A stretch of 64,000 bases of DNA from Hydractinia symbiolongicarpus (lineage: Eukaryota; Cnidaria; Hydrozoa; Anthoathecata; Hydractiniidae), in the NCBI RefSeq assembly GCF_029227915.1, contig NC_079883.1, positions 1,054,001 through 1,118,000 of the forward strand, given 5' to 3'. Each line of letters opens with the position of its first letter. The stretch's first letter is position 1. Below the pieces are notes generated by a model. The model worked only from the letters and a program-made list of their open reading frames with translations, made no database searches and was not told the origin of the DNA. The position numbers were made by a program, and so were the translations under genes. Shown here piece by piece: positions 50,743-61,276 of the stretch.

Positions 50743-52300
50743 CAGGGAGTTAACTCATTTCCAGAACGATTTTTTAAATTAACTTTTCACCACTAAAACG
50801 CACGAGACTTGTAGTTTTCAAAAATGTTTTCATTTTTGATGAGACGCTGAATAAAGGAAGTTTAATCGCCGGCAAACGAAAACCCGCGAAATCCCGTAAA
50901 TCCCGGACTCCGCCCGTATAGTCAAAAGTATACAAAGAAAATACCCAGGGAGTAAACTCATTTCCAGAACGATTTTTTAAATTATCTTTTCACCACTAAA
51001 ACGCATGAGACTTGTAGTTTTCAAAAATGTTTTCATTTTTGATGAGACGCTGAATAAAAGAAGTTTAATCGCCGGCAAACGAAAACCCGCGAATTCCCGT
51101 AATTCCCGGACTCGGCCCGTATAGTCAAAAGTATACAAAGAAAATACCCAGGGAGTAAACTCATTTCCAGAACGATTTTTTAAATTATCTTTTCACCACT
51201 AAAACGCATGAGACTTGTAGTTTTTAATAATGTTTTCATTTTTGATGAGACGCTGAATAAAAGATGTTTAATCGCCGGCAAAGGAAAACCCGCGATTTCC
51301 CGTAAATCCCGGACTCGGCCCGTATAGTCAAAAGTATACAAAGAAAGTACCTTGCGTGTAAACTCATTTCCAGAACGATTTTTTAAATTATCTTTTCACC
51401 ACTAAAGCGCACGAGACTTGTAGTTTTCAAAAATGTTTTCATTTTTGATGAGACGCTGAATAAAAGAAGTTTAATCGCCGGCAAACGAAAACCCGCGAAT
51501 TCCCGTAATTCCCGGACTCGGCCCGTATAGTCAAAAGTATACAAAGAAAATACCCAGGGAGTAAACTCATTTCCAGAACGATTTTTTAAATTATCTTTTC
51601 ACCACTAAAACGCATGAGACTTGTAGTTTTTAAAAATGTTTTCATTTTTGATGAGACGCTGAATAAAAGAAGTTTAATCGCCGGCAAACGAAAACCCGCG
51701 AATTCCCGTAATTCCCGGACTCGGCCCGTATAGTCAAAAGTATACAAAGAAAATACCCAGGGAGTAAACTCATTTCCAGAACGATTTTTTAAATTATCTT
51801 TTCACCACTAAAACGCATGAGACTTGTAGTTTTTAAAAATGTTTTCATTTTTGATGAGACGCTGAATAAAAGAAGTTTAATCGCCGACAAACGAAAACCC
51901 GCGAATTCCCGTAATTCCCGGGCTCGGCCCGTATAGTCAAAAGTATACAAAGAAATTACGCAGGGAGTTAACTCATTTCCAGAACGATTTTTTAAATTAA
52001 CTTTTCACCACTAAAACGCACGAGACTTGTAGTTTTCAAAAATGTTTTCATTTTTGATGAGACGCTGAATAAAGGAAGTTTAATCGCCGGCAAACGAAAA
52101 CCCGCGAAATCCCGTAAATCCCGGACTCCGCCCGTATAGTCAAAAGTATACAAAGAAAATACCCAGGGAGTAAACTCATTTCCAGAACGATTTTTTAAAT
52201 TATCTTTTCACCACTAAAACGCATGAGACTTGTAGTTTTCAAAAATGTTTTCATTTTTGATGAGACGCTGAATAAAAGAAGTTTAATCGCCGGCAAAGGA
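50743..52300 (+). repeat. 6-mer spaced duplication (1,218 bp)
   Basis: The private run TTACGCAGGGAGTTAACTC with TTAACTTTTCACC occurs at about 41,377, 50,739 and 51,957. The last two are 1,218 bp (6 x 203) apart and match for about 340 bp, after which the sequences differ (CGGCAAAGG near 52,290). The first is the segment B paralogue, 9,362 bp upstream. Confidence 0.8.
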
Positions 52301-52418
52301 AAACCCGCGATTTCCCGTAAATCCCGGACTCGGCCCGTATAGTCAAAAGTATACAAAGAAAGTACCTTGCGTGTAAACTCATTTCCAGAACGATTTTTTA
52401 AATTATCTTTTCACCACT

Positions 52419-54244
52419 AAAGCGCACGAGACTTGTAGTTTTCAAAAATGTTTTTATTTTTGATGAGACGCTGAATAAAGGAAGTTTGATCGCCGGCAAA
52501 CGAAAACCCGCGAAATCCCGTAAATCCCGGACTCGGCCCGTATAGTCAAAAGTATACAAAGAAAATACCCCAGAAGTAAACTCATTTCCAGAACGATTTT
52601 TTAAATTAGCTTTTCACCACTAAAACGCATGAGACTTGTAGTTTTCAAAAATGTTTTCATTTTTGATGAGACGCTGAATAAAAGAAGTTTAATCGCCGGC
52701 AAACGAAAACCCGCGAATTCCCGTAATTCCCGGACTCGGCCCGTATAGTCAAAAGTATACAAAGAAAATACCCAGGGAGTAAACTCATTTCCAGAACGAT
52801 TTTTTAAATTATCTTTTCACCACTAAAACGCATGAGACTTGTAGTTTTTAAAAATGTTTTCATTTTTGATGAGACGCTGAATAAAAGATGTTTAAGCGCC
52901 GGCAAAGGAAAACCCGCGATTTCCCGTAAATCCCGGACTCGGCCCGTATAGTCAAAAGTATACAAAGAAAGTACCTTGCGAGTAAACTCATTTCCAGAAC
53001 GATTTTTTAAATTATCTTTTCACCACTAAAACGCACGAGACTTGTAGTTTTCAAAAATGTCTTCATTTTTGATGAGACGCTGAATAAAAGAAGTTTAATC
53101 GCCGACAAACGAAAACCCGCGAATTCCCGTAATTCCCGGACTCGGCCCGTATAGTCAAAAGTATACAAAGAAAATACCCAGGGAGTAAACTCATTTCCAG
53201 AACGATTTTTTAAATTATCTTTTCACCACTAAAACGCATGAGACTTGTAGTTTTCAAAAATGTTTTCATTTTTGATGAGACGCTGAATAAAAGAAGTTTA
53301 ATCGCCGGCAAACGAAAATCCGCGAATTCCCGTAAATCCCGGACACTGCCCGTATAGTCAATTATATACGAAGAAATTACCCTGTGAGTAAACTCATTTC
53401 CAGAACGATTTTTTAAATTATCTTTTCACCACTAAAACGCACGAGACTTGTAGTTTTCAAAAATGTTTTCATTTTTGATGAGACGCTGAATAAAAGAAGT
53501 TTAATTGCCGGCAAACGAAAATCCGAGATTTCCCGTAAATCCCGGACTCGGCCCGTATAGTCAAAAGTATACAAAGAAAGTACCCAGGGAGTAAACTCAT
53601 TTCCCGAACGATTTTTTAAATTATTTTTTCGCCACTAAAACGCATGAGACTTGTAGTTTTCAAAAATGTTTTCATTTTTGATGAGACGCTTAATGAGAGA
53701 GGTTTAATCTCCGGCAAACGAAAACCCGCGATTTCACGTAAATCCCGGGCTTGGCCGTATAGTCGAATGTATACAAAGAAAGTACCCAGGGAGTAAACTC
53801 ATTTCCCGAACGATTTTTTAAATTATTTTTTCACCACTAAGACGCATGAGACTTGTAGTTTTCAGGAATGTTTTTATTTTTGATGAGACGCTTAATGAAA
53901 GAAGTTTAATCGCCGGCAAACGAAAACTTGCGTTTTCCCGTAAATCCCGGGCTTGGCCCGTATAGTCGAGTATATACAAAGAAAGTACCCTGTCTGTAAA
54001 CTCATTTCCAGAACGTTTTTTTAAATTATCTTTTCACCACTAAAGCGCACGAGACTTGTAGTTTTCAAAAATGTTTTTATTTTTGATGAGACGCTGAATA
54101 AAGGAAGTTTGATCGCCGGCAAACGAAAACCCGCGAAATCCCGTAAATCCCGGACTCGGCCCGTATAGTCAAAAGTATACAAAGAAAGTACCTTGCGTGT
54201 AAACTCATTTCCAGAACGATTTTTTAAATTATCTTTTCACCACT
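52419..54244 (+). repeat. 9-mer HOR unit (1,826 bp), first copy
   Basis: AAAGCGCACGAG at 52,419 recurs at 54,245, ATACCCCAGAAG near 52,565 recurs near 54,391, and GGCCGTATAG at 53,753 recurs at 55,579, all 1,826 bp apart. The unit is one base short of 9 x 203 because of the lost C in TTGGCCGTATAG. The final monomer (54,042-54,244) is a hybrid that repeats the AAAGCGCACGAG monomer 203 bp early, which marks the crossover. Confidence 0.87.
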
Positions 54245-55867
54245 AAAGCGCACGAGACTTGTAGTTTTCAAAAATGTTTTTATTTTTGATGAGACGCTGA
54301 ATAAAGGAAGTTTGATCGCCGGCAAACGAAAACCCGCGAAATCCCGTAAATCCCGGACTCGGCCCGTATAGTCAAAAGTATACAAAGAAAATACCCCAGA
54401 AGTAAACTCATTTCCAGAACGATTTTTTAAATTAGCTTTTCACCACTAAAACGCATGAGACTTGTAGTTTTCAAAAATGTTTTTATTTTTGATGAGACGC
54501 TGAATAAAAGAAGTTTAATCGCCGGCAAACGAAAACCCGCGAATTCCCGTAATTCCCGGACTCGGCCCGTATAGTCAAAAGTATACAAAGAAAATACCCA
54601 GGGAGTAAACTCATTTCCAGAACGATTTTTTAAATTATCTTTTCACCACTAAAACGCATGAGACTTGTAGTTTTTAAAAATGTTTTCATTTTTGATGAGA
54701 CGCTGAATAAAAGATGTTTAAGCGCCGGCAAAGGAAAACCCGCGATTTCCCGTAAATCCCGGACTCGGCCCGTATAGTCAAAAGTATACAAAGAAAGTAC
54801 CTTGCGAGTAAACTCATTTCCAGAACGATTTTTTAAATTATCTTTTCACCACTAAAACGCACGAGACTTGTAGTTTTCAAAAATGTCTTCATTTTTGATG
54901 AGACGCTGAATAAAAGAAGTTTAATCGCCGACAAACGAAAACCCGCGAATTCCCGTAATTCCCGGACTCGGCCCGTATAGTCAAAAGTATACAAAGAAAA
55001 TACCCAGGGAGTAAACTCATTTCCAGAACGATTTTTTAAATTATCTTTTCACCACTAAAACGCATGAGACTTGTAGTTTTCAAAAATGTTTTCATTTTTG
55101 ATGAGACGCTGAATAAAAGAAGTTTAATCGCCGGCAAACGAAAATCCGCGAATTCCCGTAAATCCCGGACACTGCCCGTATAGTCAATTATATACGAAGA
55201 AATTACCCTGTGAGTAAACTCATTTCCAGAACGATTTTTTAAATTATCTTTTCACCACTAAAACGCACGAGACTTGTAGTTTTCAAAAATGTTTTCATTT
55301 TTGATGAGACGCTGAATAAAAGAAGTTTAATTGCCGGCAAACGAAAATCCGAGATTTCCCGTAAATCCCGGACTCGGCCCGTATAGTCAAAAGTATACAA
55401 AGAAAGTACCCAGGGAGTAAACTCATTTCCCGAACGATTTTTTAAATTATTTTTTCGCCACTAAAACGCATGAGACTTGTAGTTTTCAAAAATGTTTTCA
55501 TTTTTGATGAGACGCTTAATGAGAGAGGTTTAATCTCCGGCAAACGAAAACCCGCGATTTCACGTAAATCCCGGGCTTGGCCGTATAGTCGAATGTATAC
55601 AAAGAAAGTACCCAGGGAGTAAACTCATTTCCCGAACGATTTTTTAAATTATTTTTTCACCACTAAGACGCATGAGACTTGTAGTTTTCAGGAATGTTTT
55701 TATTTTTGATGAGACGCTTAATGAAAGAAGTTTAATCGCCGGCAAACGAAAACTTGCGTTTTCCCGTAAATCCCGGGCTTGGCCCGTATAGTCGAGTATA
55801 TACAAAGAAAGTACCCTGTCTGTAAACTCATTTCCAGAACGTTTTTTTAAATTATCTTTTCACCACT
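54245..55867 (+). repeat. 9-mer HOR unit, second copy, partial (1,623 bp)
   Basis: This matches 52,419-54,041 in order, including the same one-base loss at 55,579. Homology ends where the first unit goes on with AAAGCGCACGAG and this one with AAAACGCATGAG. It ends one monomer earlier than the full 9-mer period. Confidence 0.85.
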
Positions 55868-58800
55868 AAAACGCATGAGACTTGTAGTTTTCAAAAATGT
55901 TTTCATTTTTGATAAGACGCTGAATAAAAGATGTTTAATCGCCGGAAAACGAAAATCCGCGATTTCCCGTAAATCCCGGACTTGGCCCGTATAGTCAAAA
56001 GTATACAAAGAAAACACCCAGGGAGTAAACTCATTTCCAGAACGATTTTTTAAATTATCTTTTCACCACTAAAACGCATGAGACTTGTAGTTTTCAAAAA
56101 TGTTTTCATTTTTGATGAGACGCTGAATAAAAGATGTTTAATCGCCGGCAAACGAAAACCCGCGACTTCCCGTAAATCCCGGGCTTGGCCCGTATAGTCG
56201 AATATATACGAAGAAATTACCCTGTGAGTAAACTCATTTCCAGAACGATTTTTTAAATTATCTTTTCACCACTAAAACGCATGAGACTTGTAGTTTTCAA
56301 AAATGTTTTCATTTTTGATGAGACGCTGAATAAAAGAAGTTTAATCGCCGGCAAACGAAAACCCGCGAATTCCCGTAATTCCCAGACTCGGCCCGTATAG
56401 TCAAAAGTATACAAAGAAAATACCCAGGGAGTAAACTCATTTCCAGAACGATTTTTTAAATTACCTTTTCACCACTAAAACGCATGAGACTTTTAGTTTT
56501 CAAAAATGTTTTCATTTTTGATGAGACGCTGAATAAAAGAAGTTTAATCGCCGGCAAACGAAAATCCGAGATTTCCCGTAAATCCCGGACTCGGCCCGTA
56601 TAGTCAAAAGTATACAAAGAAAGTACCCAGGGAGTAAACTCATTTCCCGAACGATTTTTTAAATTATATTTTCGCCACTAAAACGCACGAGACTTGTAGT
56701 TTTCAAAAATGTTTTCATTTTTGATGAGACGCTGAATAAAAGAAGTTTAATCGCCGGCAAACGAAAACCCGCGAATTCCCGTAATTCCCAGACTCGGCCC
56801 GTATAGTCAAAAGTATACAAAGAAAATACCCAGGGAGTAAACTCATTTCCAGAACGATTTTTTAAATTACCTTTTCACCACTAAAACGCATGAGACTTTT
56901 AGTTTTCAAAAATGTTTTCATTTTTGATGAGACGCTGAATAAAAGAAGTTTAATCGCCGGCAAACGAAAATCCGAGATTTCCCGTAAATCCCGGACTCGG
57001 CCCGTATAGTCAAAAGTATACAAAGAAAGTACCCAGGGAGTAAACTCATTTCCCTAACGATTTTTTAAATTATATTTTCGCCACTAAAACGCATGAGACT
57101 TGTAGTTTTCAAAAATGTTTTAATTTTTGATGAGACGCTTAATGAGAGAGGTTTAATCTCCGGCAAACGAAAACCCGCGATTTCACGTAAATCCCGGGCT
57201 TGGCCCGTATAGTCGAATGTATACAAAGAAAGTACCCAGGGAGTAAACGCATTTCCCGAACGATTTTTTAAGTTATTGTTTCACCACTAAAACGCATGAG
57301 ACTTGTAGTTTTCAAAAATGTTTTCATTTTTGATGAGACGCTGAATAAAAGAAGTTTAATCGCCGGCAAACGAAAATCCGCGAATTCCCGTAAATCCCGG
57401 ACACTGCCCGTATAGCCAGAAGTATACAAAGAAAGTACCGAGGAAGTAAACTCATTTCCCGAACGATTTTTTAAATTATCTTTTCACCACTAAAACGCAC
57501 GAGACTTGTAGTTTTCAAAATTGTTTTCATTTTTGATGAGACGCTGAATAAAAGAAGTTTAATCGCCGGCAAACGAAAACCCGCGAATTCCCGTAATTCC
57601 CAGACTCGGCCCGTATAGTCAAAAGTATACAAAGAAAATACCCAGGGAGTAAACTCATTTCCAAAACGATTTTTTAAATTATCTTTTCACCACTAAAACG
57701 CATGAGACTTTTAGTTTTCAAAAATGTTTTCATTTTTGATGAGACGCTGAATAAAAGAAGTTTAATTGCCGGCAAACAAAAATCCGAGATTTCCCGTACA
57801 TCCCGGACTCGGCCCGTATAGTCAAAAGTATACAAAGAAAGTACCCTGCGAGTAAACTCATTTCTAGAACGATTTTTTAAATTATCTTTTCACCACTAAA
57901 ACGCACGAGACTTGTAGTTTTCAAAAATGTTTTCATTTTTGATGAGACGCTGAATAAAAGAAGTTTAATCGCCGGCAAACGAAAACCCGCGACTTCCCGT
58001 AAATCCCGGGCTTGGCCCGTATAGTCGAATATATACGAAGAAATTACCCTGTGAGTAAACTCATTTCCAGAACGATTTTTTAAATTATCTTTTCACCACT
58101 AAAACGCATGAGACTTGTAGTTTTCAGAAATGTTTTCATTTTTGATGAGACGCTGAATAAAAGAAGTTTAATCGCCGGCAAACGAAAACCCGCGAATTCC
58201 CGTAATTCCCAGACTCGGCCCGTATAGTCAAAAGTATACAAAGAAAATACCCAGGGAGTAAACTCATTTCCAGAACGATTTTTTAAATTACCTTTTCACC
58301 ACTAAAACGCATGAGACTTTTAGTTTTCAAAAATGTTTTCATTTTTGATGAGACGCTGAATAAAAGAAGTTTAATCGCCGGCAAACGAAAATCCGAGATT
58401 TCCCGTAAATCCCGGACTCGGCCCGTATAGTCAAAAGTATACAAAGAAAGTACCCAGGGAGTAAACTCATTTCCCGAACGATTTTTTAAATTATATTTTC
58501 GCCACTAAAACGCATGAGACTTGTAGTTTTCAAAAATGTTTTCATTTTTGATGAGACGCTGAATAAAAGAAGTTTAATCGCCGGCAAACGAAAACCCGCG
58601 AATTCCCGTAATTCCCAGACTCGGCCCGTATAGTCAAAAGTATACAAAGAAAATACCCAGGGAGTAAACTCATTTCCAGAACGATTTTTTAAATTACCTT
58701 TTCACCACTAAAACGCATGAGACTTTTAGTTTTCAAAAATGTTTTCATTTTTGATGAGACGCTGAATAAAAGAAGTTTAATCGCCGGCAAACGAAAATCC

Positions 58801-61276
58801 GAGATTTCCCGTAAATCCCGGACTCGGCCCGTATAGTCAAAAGTATACAAAGAAAGTACCCAGGGAGTAAACGCATTTCCCTAACGATTTTTTAAATTAT
58901 ATTTTCGCCACTAAAACGCATGTGACTTGTAGTTTTCAAAAATGTTTTAATTTTTGATGAGACGCTGAATAAAAGAAGTTTAATCGCCGGCAAACGAAAA
59001 CCCGCGAATTCCCGTAATTCCCAGACTCGGCCCGTATAGTCAAAAGTATACAAAGAAAATACCCAGGGAGTAAACTCATTTCCAGAACGATTTTTTAAAT
59101 TACCTTTTCACCACTAAAACGCATGAGACTTTTAGTTTTCAAAAATGTTTTATATTTTTGATGAGACGCTGAATAAAAGAAGTTTAATCGCCGGCAAACG
59201 AAAATCCGAGATTTCCCGTAAATCCCGGACTCGGCCCGTATAGTCAAAAGTATACAAAGAAAGTACCCAGGGAGTAAACTCATTTCCCTAACGATTTTTT
59301 AAATTATATTTTCGCCACTAAAACGCATGAGACTTGTAGTTTTCAAAAATGTTTTAATTTTTGATGAGACGCTTAATGAGAGAGGTTTAATCTCCGGCAA
59401 ACGAAAACCCGCGATTTCACGTAAATCCCGGGCTTGGCCCGTATAGTCGAATGTATACAAAGAAAGTACCCAGGGAGTAAACGCATTTCCCGAACGATTT
59501 TTTAAGTTATTGTTTCACCACTAAAACGCATGAGACTTGTAGTTTTCAAAAATGTTTTCATTTTTGATGAGACGCTGAATAAAAGAAGTTTAATCGCCGG
59601 CAAACGAAAATCCGCGAATTCCCGTAAATCCCGGACACTGCCCGTATAGCCAGAAGTATACAAAGAAAGTACCGAGGAAGTAAACTCATTTCCCGAACGA
59701 TTTTTTAAATTATCTTTTCACCACTAAAACGCACGAGACTTGTAGTTTTCAAAATTGTTTTCATTTTTGATGAGACGCTGAATAAAAGAAGTTTAATCGC
59801 CGGCAAACGAAAACCCGCGAATTCCCGTAATTCCCAGACTCGGCCCGTATAGTCAAAAGTATACAAAGAAAATACCCAGGGAGTAAACTCATTTCCAAAA
59901 CGATTTTTTAAATTATCTTTTCACCACTAAAACGCATGAGACTTTTAGTTTTCAAAAATGTTTTCATTTTTGATGAGACGCTGAATAAAAGAAGTTTAAT
60001 CGCCGGCAAACGAAAATCCGCGAATTCCCGTAAATCCCGGACACTGCCCGTATAGTCAATTATATACGAAGAAATTACCCTGTGAGTAAACTCATTTCCA
60101 GAACGATTTTTTAAATTATCTTTTCACCACTAAAACGCACGAGACTTGTAGTTTTCAAAAATGTTTTCATTTTTGATGAGACGCTGAATAAAAGAAGTTT
60201 AATTGCCGGCAAACGAAAATCCGAGATTTCCCGTAAATCCCGGACTCGGCCCGTATAGTCAAAAGTATACAAAGAAAGTACCCAGGGAGTAAACTCATTT
60301 CCCGAACGATTTTTTAAATTATTTTTTCGCCACTAAAACGCATGAGACTTGTAGTTTTCAAAAATGTTTTCATTTTTGATGAGACGCTTAATGAGAGAGG
60401 TTTAATCTCCGGCAAACGAAAACCCGCGATTTCACGTAAATCCCGGGCTTGGCCCGTATAGTCGAATGTATACAAAGAAAGTACCCAGGGAGTAAACGCA
60501 TTTCCCGAACGATTTTTTAAGTTATTGTTTCACCACTAAAACGCATGAGACTTGTAGTTTTCAAAAATGTTTTCATTTTTGATGAGACGCTGAATAAAAG
60601 AAGTTTAATCGCCGGCAAACGAAAATCCGCGAATTCCCGTAAATCCCGGACACTGCCCGTATAGCCAGAAGTATACAAAGAAAGTACCGAGGAAGTAAAC
60701 TCATTTCCCGAACGATTTTTTAAATTATCTTTTCACCACTAAAACGCACGAGACTTGTAGTTTTCAAAATTGTTTTCATTTTTGATGAGACGCTGAATAA
60801 AAGAAGTTTAATCGCCGGCAAACGAAAACCCGCGAATTCCCGTAATTCCCAGACTCGGCCCGTATAGTCAAAAGTATACAAAGAAAATACCCAGGGAGTA
60901 AACTCATTTCCAAAACGATTTTTTAAATTATCTTTTCACCACTAAAACGCATGAGACTTTTAGTTTTCAAAAATGTTTTCATTTTTGATGAGACGCTGAA
61001 TAAAAGAAGTTTAATCGCCGGCAAACGAAAATCCGCGAATTCCCGTAAATCCCGGACACTGCCCGTATAGTCAATTATATACGAAGAAATTACCCTGTGA
61101 GTAAACTCATTTCCAGAACGATTTTTTAAATTATCTTTTCACCACTAAAACGCACGAGACTTGTAGTTTTCAAAAATGTTTTCATTTTTGATGAGACGCT
61201 GAATAAAAGAAGTTTAATTGCCGGCAAACGAAAATCCGAGATTTCCCGTAAATCCCGGACTCGGCCCGTATAGTCG
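55592..61276 (+). repeat. Large segment C, copy 1 (about 5,685 bp)
   Basis: GCCGGAAAACG at 55,941 recurs at 61,626, and TTTCAGGAATG with the dyad-disrupting change recurs at the same offset, 5,685. This equals 28 x 203 plus one base; the extra base is the insertion TTTTATATTTTTG near 59,150. Within it a TATAGCCAGAAG monomer occurs at 57,413, 59,647 and 60,662, giving an 11-mer spacing (2,234 bp, including the inserted base) and a 5-mer spacing (1,015 bp). The left boundary is placed within about 20 bp. Confidence 0.83.

Larger units (their letters stand above)
41753..51114 (+). repeat. Large segment B, copy 2 (9,362 bp)
   Basis: This aligns with 31,617-41,752. The offset runs 10,136 at the start, 9,730 near 43.2 kb, 10,136 again at 43.7 kb, 8,715 after the missing 7-mer, 8,714 after a single-base loss (CCAGGGATAAAC near 47,270), 8,308 near 49.3 kb after two monomers are lost, and 9,362 by 50.7 kb. 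The last gain of 1,054 bp equals four full monomers plus two 121-bp short ones. Past 51,114 the match to the segment start does not resume. Confidence 0.85.
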
